This document shows positions 35,273-45,181 of a stretch of 64,000 nt of DNA, in pieces. How positions within the stretch are numbered: position 1 is the first letter of the stretch; each line of letters opens with the position of its first letter. The notes beneath the pieces were generated by a model. The model was given only the letters and a program-made list of their open reading frames with translations. It searched no databases and was not told where the DNA came from. Made by a program: the position numbers and the translations under genes. This DNA is from Phytophthora quininea (lineage: Eukaryota > Oomycota > Peronosporomycetes > Peronosporales > Peronosporaceae). The stretch is taken from positions 372,001 to 436,000 of the forward strand of contig JAAVTG010000315.1 in assembly GCA_011947345.1 (NCBI GenBank), in the 5' to 3' direction.

Positions 35273-35999
35273 ACCGTAGAGCAAGCGGGATCAGTGGAGT
35301 CCACCGCCACCTAAGCGACCTCATGGAATCGTATTGTTGACTGAAGGATCGTCACGACGAAGCAAAAAACGCTAATGATTGCGGGCGGCAGCGTGCAGAG
35401 CGACTTTAAACAGCTGGAGCCAGGGCCATGCGCAATGCAGCAAATCGGCAAGTATTTTTATTGCACTGTGATTAACAGCGGAACTGCTTGAGTTAGACAA
35501 CGAAGTCGCCCATCCAGTGCGCCAAGGTCGTCTGCTGAAGTTGCCTCAAGCGACCAAGAGTTCAAGAATGAAGATAAAGAAAGGACGTTAGTTGAAGGTT
35601 GGGCCACTTCCAGCGAACGCATGTCCGGCATGGACAACGGCACCGTTTTATGACCAACAAAGCCAAGCGCTAGGACGGCAACTTGGCTCCGTCACTTTGG
35701 CGAAAACCGCCGAGATGCCGGACGCGATGCCAGCGACAGCAATGCGACGAAAACTCGCTTCAAGTAGCTGTAGACCGCCGTCGCTTGGGTAAGTCGTTTC
35801 CACGTTTTTATTTAGTGGCAGCAAAAGCTGCGTAAAATTGATTTATTGCATACTGTCCGCGGCGCCAGTATGTAGACAAACTTTGTCAGCTATTTACAAA
35901 AAAAACTCGAGCAGTATCTGCGTACCACGCAGGTAAGGAAGCCCCGGAGCAAGCCAAATTTTTCGCACTTTTGAAGTGCGGCAGGCACAAATGAATTGT

Positions 36000-36834
36000 T
36001 GCAACGAACGCTATCAGCGTAGAAATTGATTACCCGTCTGTCAAGACCGCGCTGCACGTTGGTATTTCACGTTCCATGATCGACTGTGCCCAAGAAACCG
36101 GTCGTGCAGGACGGGATAATGCATTTAGCATCGCTTGGTCCCATACAACAACGAAAAATGAAAACAAAATCTTCCAAAAAAGATCAATTAATCAAGAACG
36201 AGAAAATATGTTGCGGGTCATGGCATTTCTGAATGACTCAAAGCGATGCCGACGTCAGTAGCTACAAGTTTTGTTGGATGGATATGGTTATCCTTGTCTT
36301 GCTGACAGTCAAACTGCGCCGTGTGATTTTCGCATACACGTTAAAGTGAATCGGCAATTTGCCGAACGTCTCCTGCTGAAGTCCTCGTTGAAACCAGTAA
36401 AACCGTGCGAAAACAAAACGCTGAAGACCGGATCATTCAGGGAAGCTTACGTGAGTTTGTGAAGCAGCAATCTGTCAGCTCCTGTCCAATTTATTGGGTT
36501 TATTGTAGCCCATACGACGGTAGATGCGAGTGTATACAGGTCGGTGCTCTAGATGTCTTGGTACTACTACCCATGGCTACCGTGAGTGCCCGAACAGATT
36601 GACGTTTCCGAATGAGACCTGCTATACTTGCGGTCAGCCATGCGTAGATTATGCGGGTATTGGCTCCAGTATGCACATGAATTCATTTAATCCGTGTACT
36701 AATCCAGCTAAAGCATTCCTGATTGCTGCGGCTTGGGAGTCATTTCACCATGACAAGTTTATAGATGTACCTTCATCAGAGCAATTTGCAAATTGGGTAC
36801 CTGTGACAGGAGCAACATCACAATTTTCTAACTA
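36000..36834 (+). pseudogene. C-terminal RecQ helicase relic (motif VI, zinc-binding and zinc-knuckle region)
   Basis: Plus-strand text starts EIDYPSVKTALHVGISRSM and continues CAQETGRAGRDNAF, the RecQ motif VI signature (about 36021-36125). After MAFLNDSKRCRRQ a stop interrupts, then the frame continues LLDGYGYPCLADSQTAPCD, which fits the RecQ zinc-binding module. Further down a Cys-rich region contains GRCSRCLGTTTHGYRECPN and CYTCGQPC (about 36535-36645), similar to the zinc knuckles that follow the helicase in these large proteins, ending at 36834. The orientation is opposite to the N-terminal relic at 32.3-34.5 kb. Confidence 0.7.
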
Positions 36835-37134
36835 ATATTGCTGATAAGTCGTCTCATTGGGATAAAAGATCGTATTGCATCTACGCGGGGGATACTACTC
36901 GCCATATTGACAAAAATACAAAAAAACTGGAGAAATATATCATTTTGACAGTAGGCTTTGGTGAAACGTTTTTTTCTTCTCTTCTCTGTCACGAGTTCAC
37001 ACGTCGCTGAGCTATGGACAAAAAAACATATTTTCGAGGAAGTAGTTGCATGGGGCGAATCAGAGCGAAATATATCCATAGAGCATCGTTTGAGGTGATG
37101 ATTTAACGAGCAGGGGCTTGGATTTTGTAGGTCG

Positions 37135-37449
37135 GGCAGCAGCTTTGAGATGAACAGCTGCGCCTCACCGGAGTCGTCCATAAGCTTGCACATGCTGTCG
37201 AAGATGACAGCGGCCGGACGCTTCACAGCCGTTTTACCTTCCTTCAGGGCGCGCTGCAGCAGTGGCTCCATGATGACCAGAGCGGGAGCCTCCACAACGT
37301 GGTCGACGCCAGCTTATGATTGACTCTTGCACCTGCGTGGGCCTGAAGGGCTCGATATCCTGGTTGCCTACCACGTTGCAGACCTCGGTCATCTCCTCCT
37401 TGGCGGTCACCTTGACCTCCTTGCAGGTGTCCCGCACGCAGTCCGTCAC
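37135..37449 (-). pseudogene. Fragment of translation elongation factor 3 (EF3)
   Basis: A fungal/oomycete ribosome-associated ABC ATPase, represented here only by part of its HEAT-repeat region. From 37449 downward, one frame reads TDCVRDTCKEVKVTAKEEMT and CNVVGNQDIEPFRPTQVQ. After a small deletion another frame reads APALVIMEPLLQRALKEGK, VKRPAAVIFDSMCKLMDD and EAQLFISKLLPDLQ. The adjoining sequence is unrelated on both sides and there is no ATPase domain, so this is a truncated, displaced copy rather than the working gene. Confidence 0.8.
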
Positions 37450-38289
37450 CTATATATATGTTGGTGCGGACTGTCTTTTACCCACACCAGGTTAGTTTGG
37501 GCGAATTTTCACTCCCTATCGGCTCTAACGTTGGGCAAATGCTGTCTTCTTTTCTCTTTGACTTTACGATGTGTCTATGTTCTTAGCTAAAAGTAAACTT
37601 CATATACTGAAACTCGGCGACAGTAGGTTTTTAGATAGACAAACACTACAGTAACACTCCGAAGTACCAGAGAGGAGCCGTTTGACCTTTTTTGTACAGA
37701 ACACAATTGTACAACCCATGCACTGAAAATATGGTCGCCCACATTTTCGAGGACGAGGATCATGATAGTGATACTTTATTGTAATAGAGATAGGCCCATA
37801 GACAAATCAGCGATTAGAAACGATAAGTACGGCCGAACCCACTCGTTTGAATAGAAATCTGTATATAGAATACGCCAATTGCAGTGGAATCGGATGGGGG
37901 CAAACCCCACACTTTAGAGCCAAATTTTACCTGAAATAGGAGGCAATATAGGACTCACTAGACACATTACTCGCCGTTTAAATAATGCAAGGGCGAAAAG
38001 TATACAGTCAAAGTATATGTAGGCCTCTGAAAAAATGGGTGGTATTTGTCTAAAATATCCATCAATTATCAGCAGTGAAAGGGATATCAGTTTTTCACTT
38101 TTATATGGGAGTTAACTATGCAAAAATCGGAAGAAGCAGAAATTGGAAAATCGTATAATTTATCACACCATATCACTTGAAAGGGGTTCAATTCCGGGAG
38201 GGAAGACTGTAAAACCTTGCAGAAATACGTGTTTGTATATGAGAAACATGATGGTGACACTGTGAAGTGATAGAGACAGGTTTGTACCA
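37450..38289. other. Gene-free AT-rich sequence with satellite-like words
   Basis: No gene is supported. Two stretches (about 37755 and 38245) carry the words CATGATAGTGATA or CATGATGGTGACA followed by a GACAGG/GATAGG motif. These also build the 129-bp tandem repeat at 41.6-41.9 kb, so this side is a diverged copy of that repeat family. Confidence 0.5.
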
Positions 38290-38590
38290 AAACTGTGAAT
38301 AGATATGTTTCGACTCAAGGTGAACATGCTGGTGGCACTTAACTAAGAACATCGAGAGCATAAGTATTTGAGTATGTGATTATGATATAACTGGTGTGTA
38401 AGGTCGCAATATGCGAAGCAATTGAATGAGGGCACGTAGGTTTTAATGCTTGTATAGTACGAGTGTATGTCGAGTATAGCTAGATGTTGAGAAGTGTGCT
38501 GTGGAGGGAGATGTGTAGAATAAGCGTGTTGTTTAATACGTGCGTGTATGCGAACGAAAAAAATGTATGTAGAATAGTTAAAGAAAAGAT
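38290..38590 (+). repeat. Left copy of a 0.3 kb direct repeat
   Basis: About 300 bases that recur in the same orientation at 41954-42249. Both copies share the sequence around GGTGAACATG, CTTAACTAAGAACATCGAGA and TTGTATAGTACGAGTGTATG, ending at ATGTAGAATAGTTAA. By eye the identity is about 85 percent. Between the copies lie a GH31 gene fragment and unidentified sequence. Confidence 0.75.
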
Positions 38591-38945
38591 GACTATATAT
38601 ATGTCCCGGTCGATGCCGGCTATCGCTGGGGTTTTTGAGGTTCCGATTTCGGCACTATTTTGGGTGTCGAAGGGTACACTCTTTGGCTATCGAAGGGTCT
38701 CGCTACCCAATTCAAGTTACAAATGCATACAAGTAGCCCAAAGTTGTGCTTATTTTGGGCGTTTATGCCCTGACTCGACCAGGGTTTCCAACTTCCACTG
38801 TGTTGAGCAGTCGCCTGCACGGCACGCTCCACCTCAGGCCAAACGGCAACCTTGGAGTGGGCGTCGGCAAGTGGGGCTGCTTGTTCACCGTGGTGGTTCG
38901 GTCTGGTGGTGACTTTGCCTTCCTGGCGCTGGCCTCCACGTCACT

Positions 38946-40297
38946 CGACGTTAACTACCACGGCAGCACCGACTTCCTGTACACGTGGAACGATATGAAC
39001 GAGCCGTCTGTCTTCAACGGCCCGGAGGTGACGATGCGGAAGGGCTGGACCAGTCTGGAAGGCGTCGAGCACCGCGAGTGGCACAACCTGTACGGCATTT
39101 TGTTCCAACGCACCAGCATGGAAGGCCAGCTCGTTCGCCAACAGCCTCCACCGAAACCTTTCTCCACCTTCGCCGAGCGGCTGGAGCTTGTGCCCGAGAT
39201 GCAGCGTCCATTTGTGCTGTCACGGGCTTTCTCGGCCGGCTCGCAGCGCTACGGAGCCGTCTGGACGGGAGACAACACTGCGGACTGGGGACATCTACGC
39301 TACGCGACCAAGATGCTGCTGTCCATGTCCGTTGCGGGCCTGACGTTCGTCGGCGCCGATGTCGGCGGCTACTTTGGCGATCCGTCGACGGAGCTGCTCA
39401 CACGTTGGAACCAGGCAGCAACGTATCAACCATTCTTCCGCGGCCATGCGCACGAACACTCTGTGCGTCGAGAGCCGTGGCTGTTTGGTGAACCACCACG
39501 TCCAACATCCGTTCAGCGATCCGCGAGCGGTACGCGATCCTCCCCTACACGTACACGCTGTTTTAGGAGTGCTACGCCAGTGGCATGCCAGTCATGAGGC
39601 CGCTGTGGACGCCCTTCCCGCAACAACCTCAAAGCTTCTCGGAGGAAGGGAGTTTCTTCTGGGAGACGCTCTACTCGTCAAGCCGATCGTAGAAGCAGGA
39701 GTAGAAGCCACCGACGTGTTCCTACCGTCCGACGACGAGCACAAGAAGACGCTGTGGTATCAAGTGTCCGACAACTACAAGCGCTTCTTTGGCGGCAAGA
39801 CGTACGAGAATGTAACGGCGCCGATGGAAGCCATCCCGGTCTTCCAGCGTGGCGGGGCCATTTTGTCTCGCAAGGTGCGTGTCCGTCGTAGCGCAGAGCT
39901 GATGCGTACGGACCCCATGAAGTTGGTGGTCACAGTAGATGAGAACTTGGAGGCCCGTGGCCAGTTGTACGTGGATGACGAGTGTTAGTTGGCTGCCGAG
40001 TTGGAAGGAGAAGGCACGTTGGTCTCGTACCACCAGATCAAGGACGGATTGCGGTCGACAGCGACGACTGCCACGCCGGAGGGCAAACGATACTCGTCGG
40101 CGATGTCGGTGGATCGCATTGTAGTGTACGGCTTCCAGTCCGAAGCGAATGTCCCCACGAAGATGGTGGTGGGCGGTGACCGTGCGGTGAGCTTCGTGTA
40201 CGACGGCGCTAGCGACCAGCTTGTGGTGCGGAAGCCGCAGGTGCAGGTCACGGACGACCGGGAGCTACGCTTCGAGTACGACCAAGCATTGCAGTGA
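38946..40297 (+). pseudogene. GH31 alpha-glucosidase (glucosidase II alpha-like), 5'-truncated
   Basis: Part of a family 31 glycoside hydrolase, like the ER enzyme that trims glucose from N-glycans. Similarity starts abruptly near 38960 with FLYTWNDMNEPSVFNGPEVT, which holds the catalytic-nucleophile aspartate motif. It continues RPFVLSRAFSAGSQRYGAVW, TGDN, GADVGGYFG and PFFRGHAHEHSVRREPWLF. After a lost base near 39495 come the frames with ERYAILPYTYTLF, then FLLGDALLVKPI, DVFLPSDDEHKKTLWYQ and the C-terminal beta domain to 40297. In-frame TAG codons occur at 39564-39566 and 39986-39988. The 5' half, including the signal peptide, is missing. This is a truncated pseudogene lying between direct repeats. 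Confidence 0.85.
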
Positions 40298-41590
40298 TAG
40301 CTCGTGAGTTACTGTAGCGTTTGCTTAGCTCGATAATGGCGTTGTCTTCATTGAATCCCAGGACTGCTTGGCCATTACGTCGCCCGTTGCTTGCTCGATA
40401 TTAATCAACTCGCCAAACTCGTACGTCAGGTTCGTCTTGAATAGCATTTATTGACTCGCGATAGTCTCGGCGATTCACCTGGCCGGACTCCATGCGAAGC
40501 AGACTGACACCACCAGCGACGTTGAGCTGGGAAGCCCATCGGGCATCGCCAACAGCGAAGTGATGCCGTTCTTGGCAACATCTCAACGACAAGCGAAGAG
40601 AGAACGTCGGCGCTGGGTTGTTTGGAGAGACTCCGCCGCAAACATCGCCAGCAGCTCCGACGTTTCGACTTGATCGTCCATCCGTCTTGCCGGCAATGAC
40701 CTGCAGGAACCATAGCATAGACGAAAGCGTGAAATGTTAGCGTGCGTCTGTACTTGGTTCGTCGGTCGTTGTGTTAACGGTACCTCGGCAACCCCAAACG
40801 CGGCAGCACGCTCTGCTGGTTTTGCTGGATCTTCGGCTCGATGCGTGTCGCGCAAATTGCAAACTGAGAGGCGGGATCTGCCGCGACGGCAGCGGTCGCA
40901 CTCGATGGCAATGTTGTCCATCGCCAACGTGCTCGTTCGAAACAGAACCGAAAACTTGCCGCATCAGGTTGACAAGGGAAAATTGCCGTTGGGCGTGCTT
41001 GCGACCAACAATGACAACTCAGAATGACACACGACCTGATTTAACAACAACAGCAAGAAAATAAAATGAGCAAGAACACCAAGATGAACCAATCTTCGCC
41101 AGCAACTCCTGAGCGTACCTCGCACGCGATCCTGCCGACTGCGTGTCGACTGTCAGCCGCAGTCCTAGTTGCGCGTCGTTTTGGAGTGGTTTTGAAGTGA
41201 GTATCGGATTTAGTAGTAGAAAAAATTGAGGAGAAGTACAGCAATAAAGAGGAAGTTTGGTAGGTGGAGAGAAAAGAGGAGAAAAGGGTTGGTTGGTTTG
41301 AGATAGAAAGAAAAATAGTTAGAAGAAGTTTTGTTTGTAGTGAAATGGTTGGTGAAGGATAAAATGGGTGTGTTTGTTTATATATATATGGTCGGCGCTA
41401 CCGATGTATCGCACTAAAATGACGTCGCGTTATGGGCTCTATTTTGGGATTTTGCTGCTGTTTATTCCTGTAGCGCGCTGCTTTTTAGTGCCCAAATTAC
41501 TACTACTCGATACACTATTTTAGGTTATCAGACTATACTGACGGTAATACTGATCACAGCATAATGAAACTAAGTGTAACTGGGTTTTCA
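40298..41590. other. Unidentified sequence downstream of the GH31 relic
   Basis: On the minus strand, 40401-40927 shows overlapping coding-like frames (for example RDTHRAEDPAKPAERAAAF and ETSELLAMFAAESLQTTQRR). These suggest a frameshifted gene converging on the GH31 relic, but I recognise no domain. A minus-strand frame at 41041-41244 has a hydrophobic end. From about 41200 to 41380 the plus strand is poor in C and rich in G/A. A TATATATATATGG string at 41380 resembles one at 38594. Confidence 0.35.
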
Positions 41591-41596
41591 GTAAGG

Positions 41597-41925
41597 CGAA
41601 CATGATGGTGATGCTCTGAGCGAACAGAAACAGGCGCATCCGCCAATCAGCGATCAGCAACGAAAACAACGGCTGTACTCCACCTGTTGGGCTGAAAATT
41701 CGGAGAAATATGTTTTCATTTTCGCGGAACATGATGGTGATAGTCCCATGTGACAGACACAGGCCCATCATCCAATCAGTGATCAGGAACGATTCCTGCG
41801 GCTGTACATACCGGCTTAGGCTGAAAACTTAGGGGACTACGCTTTCATATACGGGGAATATGATGGTGATAGTCTGAAATGACAGAAACAGGTGCATCAG
41901 CCAATGAGCGTTCACTAAAGCCATT
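41597..41925 (+). repeat. Tandem repeat with a period of about 129 bp
   Basis: Three diverged units in a row. The marker word CATGATGGTG or TATGATGGTG starts at 41601, 41730 and 41859, spacing 129 each time, and is followed at a constant distance by GACAGAAACAGG-like text and AGCCAATCAGCG-like text. Diverged single units also occur near 37755 and 38245, and a partial one near 41978. Confidence 0.75.
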
Positions 41926-41953
41926 GAAGGCATTTTACACCCGACTGAATGGA

Positions 41954-42249
41954 AACAGTGAACAGATATGCTTCGACGCAAGGTGAACATGGTGGTGGGA
42001 CTTAACTAAGAACATCGAGAGTATAAGTAGTTGAGTATGTGATTATAATACAAATGGTGTGTAAGGTCGGAATATGCGTAGCAAATGAATGTGTCCATGC
42101 AGGTTTTAATGTTTGTATAGTACGAGTGTATGCAGAGTATAATTGGAGGTTGGGAAGTGTGTTGTAGAGGGAGAATATGTGTAGAATAAGCGTGTTGTAT
42201 AGTATGGGTGTGTATGAGAACGACAAAATCGTATGTAGAATAGTTAATG
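41954..42249 (+). repeat. Right copy of the 0.3 kb direct repeat
   Basis: Matches 38290-38590 in the same orientation, about 3.66 kb apart. The right copy runs directly into the C-poor tract at 42250. It could be the remnant of long terminal repeats, a satellite array or a segmental duplication; I see no TG...CA termini or primer-binding site to support an LTR element. Confidence 0.75.
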
Positions 42250-43150
42250 AAACGGCAATTAAGGATAGGTAGTGTTAAAAGATATGGATAATTATGAGTG
42301 TGAGAGTGTTGTTGGGAATAGTGTGAAGGTGAGTGTGTGTAAGTTTGTGTAGTATATGAGTAGGTGTAGAATATGAGTGTGTAGAGTGGGAATGTATGCC
42401 GAGAATGAGTGTTGTAGCGTACGAATGTTTATGGTGTGAATACTAATATTGTATGGTTTGAATTAAAATCAAAGAGTAAATAGTATGATATTGTGATAGG
42501 AAAATGAGAAAGATAGCGTGGGAGTGAAAGAAAACGAAAATAATGGTAATAGTTGATAAATTATATTGATTGGGATTGTTAGGAAAAGTAATTTGTAGGA
42601 TTGGATAGAGTGTTACAGTTAGAGTTAGTTAGTTAGTTAGTTAAAAATGTGGAAAAGTGATAATTGGGAGTATATGTGGAGAGTATGGATGGTATATAAC
42701 GGTAAGAGTGTATATAAGTGTAAGTGTATGAATTGCGTAATAGGATAGGATAGGATAGATATGTAGATATTGTATAGAGAAGTATGGATATGTGAAATAG
42801 GAATGTTTAGAAAAGGAATTTGTTAGAGAACAAATGGGTGTAGTATAAGGTGTGAGTGTAAAATAAGAGTATGTAAGAAGAGAACAAATTGTGTTGAGAA
42901 AGAATAGAGAACATTTGATAAATAGATAATTGAAGAAAGTTATGGGTATTTGTAAGTATGAGTGTATGTAGAGTATGGGTGTTTGTGATGAATAGAAGTG
43001 TATGTGAAGTGTGTGTAGAGTAGGAGTATAAGTAGAGTGTATGTAGAGTGAGTGTATGTAAAGTACGAGTGAGTGTAGAGTGTGAGTGTTGGTGAGTGTG
43101 AGTGTGAGTGTGTGTAGAGTGTGAGTGTTGTAGGGTTTGAGGGTCCATTA
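42250..43150 (+). repeat. C-depleted degenerate simple-sequence tract (GTGTAGAGT/GAGTGT-type)
   Basis: About 900 bases in which the plus strand has very few C residues. Short words recur throughout: GAGTGT, GTGTAGAGT, GTATGTAGAGT, AATAGAGA. It includes short perfect runs (GTTA about five times near 42625, GGATA three times near 42745) and a dense GAGTGTGAGTGTGTGTAGAG block at 43080-43135. The tract ends where the minus-strand zinc-finger gene begins to read as coding. One minus-strand frame runs on into it as a His/Thr/Ser-rich tail, which I take as read-through into repeat. Confidence 0.8.
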
Positions 43151-43159
43151 GTTTCTTCA

Positions 43160-44353
43160 TTATCGAGCGGGGACTTTCATCGTGATAGTACGCCAGCCTG
43201 CCAACCATGGAACGAAACTTGTTGAAGTGGGTCGGAACCTGTTCTTCGGGATAACCAGGATGGTGACGAGTAAACTGGCGACACAACCATTCATAGTATG
43301 GCGCCATTGCTTTTACCACCAGGTGATGTGGAGGAGCAAGGTGCATCGACTTCTTCTTCCCCGACTTTGGAAGACCTTTAAAAATTGGGACAGGCTTGAA
43401 GCAGTTCTGAAGATAATCTTCATCGTCATCTTCGAATTCACTTGCATCTCTGTCGAAGTCTATCTGTCCATCATTCCGCAGGATCTCTTCCACGGAATCA
43501 CCGATGTCGTCATTGTTATCACCCTGAGTATTATCACCAGTGTCCTATGAGGCTCCATCGTCATCATCATCACTATCATCCTCATCGTCGTCGTCAAAAA
43601 CATACGAACTATCGCTAGAATGATTGTCTTCCTTGTCTCTTGAACTGCCATCGTTATCCATGGATGAACTGTCAGTAGATAACTGATCCCATTTAACTTC
43701 ATCATCGTGAAATCCAAATTCATAATCGTGAGAGCCTTCAATGTTCTCGTGTGAACTTGGCGAGGTCGGTCCAGATTGCAAACCGACATTGCACGCGGGC
43801 TGCCTTGCCACAGTTTGCTGAACAGTTGTGGTGCTTGTGCTGACTGCCGGGGCCGGTTGGCTTGGCTCATTGACACGAGCCCTGGTAATAGTGCCGTCGG
43901 AACTTGGTGCAGGATGCGACGCAAAGTCTGACGACGGGTGCTTCGGGGGTCTAACGTAATGTTGCTTGATAGAGCCGACGGCGCGGCAGAAACTTGGATC
44001 TGTTGGCGTGTAGAACCACATGCCTTGCGATGATTCCACATGCATCCGTTCAAAACGAGCTGGTCGCACACCGCGCACTTGACTTTCGTGTGCGAGCGGC
44101 GGACATGGCGCTTAAGAGCCGCGTTTGTCTCGAAGACCTTGAAATTCTTGCACTTGGAGCACCACAATCGCCCTTCTAGCTCCGGATGGAACTTCTTGCA
44201 ATGTCGACGAACGCTGCTACTACGAGAGAACATCGTAGAACATATAGGCGCGTAGTCGCAGGGGAGCATTGGAATTCGTGCGCTTCTCTTGGTCAGGGGC
44301 TTTTTGAAATGAAATGCTTCGACAGCCTCATAAGGATTAACACATTCTAGCAT
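43160..44353 (-). pseudogene. C2H2 zinc-finger protein, truncated, function unknown
   Basis: Starts at 44353 (MLECVNPYEAVEAFHFKKPL). The first 110 residues contain Cys/His fingers: CDYAPICSTMFSRSSSVRRH with a following H, CSKCKNFKVFETNAALKRHV with H, and CAVCDQLVLNGCMWNHRKAC. The frame shifts in a G-run near 44025, then gives a Ser/Thr/Pro-rich linker and a very acidic region (VFDDDDEDDSDDDDDGAS). A TAG at 43545-43547 interrupts. The same frame continues DTGDNTQGDNNDDIGDS, DFDRDASEFEDDDEDY, CFKPVPIFKGLPKSGKKKS, then EWLCRQFTRHHPGYPEE and AYYHDESPRSIMKKLMDPQ before entering simple repeat. Probably an N-terminal part of a larger transposon- or helicase-linked protein, cut by the repeat tract. 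Confidence 0.6.
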
Positions 44354-45181
44354 CTGTTGATCATTAGCCAGTACGCTGGCTGGTGGACCACGACGAGCGG
44401 CTGCGAAGTGAATGGACGCAGAGCCGGAGTTTGTCGCCTCTCTTCACACAACAAACATGTGTCGTCACAATCAGGAGCCATTACAAAACCAAGGACTCGG
44501 TGATGACGCTAGACAGATGCCGCTACTAAGATCTCAGACAAGATACCGCAGCAGGAATGTTTTGGCGCGGTCATTCCAAGACTCACCGCCGTCCGGCCAA
44601 GTTCTCATGACGACAAGGAGAATTAATCAAGGTGCTCCTATCGCTGAACAAGCACGACCCCCAGCCACGCCACCCACGCATGACAACCAGTTGGAGCTGG
44701 TGTTTTATACAAGAGACAACTGGGAATCACGCACATAGATTCCAATAGGTGTGCTACTAGCCTTCGCCGTTTGCTGAAGAAAGAACTCGAACTACGGTGT
44801 TCAGGTCCATCTAGCTGCAAAACTTATGGCATACTTCCGGCAAAAGTATAGCTGTATGACAGGTTTTATGCCTTACGAAACGTAGTAACTTTCGGGGAGA
44901 TTTTGTTTGGCTTGTAGGGACGTTTGAGGACCAAGCATGTAATGGTATTGCTACATGCATGGAGATCGAGTCGGGCGCTTTCGCTCGACGCGCAATCGAG
45001 CGACACATCCATCGGACAAACCAGACTCTTTCGCCTTGTTTCACATGGACGCGCTTTCTCGCTCGGTTTGATATCGAGACGGACTCTATAACTTGCTGGC
45101 GAGCAGACTCGCGCAGTGGTCGTACCGGGTGCGCTCTTCATTCCAATAGTTGCCCGGGATTTGGTGTTCCTGTTGCGGTTG
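44354..45181. other. Intergenic with one unassigned open frame
   Basis: A plus-strand frame at 44412-44738 (108 residues, starting MDAEPEFVASLHTTNMCRHN) is divergent from the zinc-finger gene and begins with a real ATG. I recognise nothing in it; it is Arg/Gln/Pro-rich and ends ELVFYTRDNWESRT. The remainder shows no gene. Confidence 0.35.

Noticed and set aside
38290..42249. A classical LTR retrotransposon bounded by the direct repeats
   Set aside because: No TG...CA ends, no primer-binding site or polypurine tract, and no reverse transcriptase or integrase between the repeats; the content is a host-gene fragment.
42807..43150. A His/Thr/Ser-rich tail of the zinc-finger protein encoded by the simple repeat
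   Set aside because: Open only because the repeat lacks stop codons on that strand; composition follows the repeat, so it is read-through rather than a domain.
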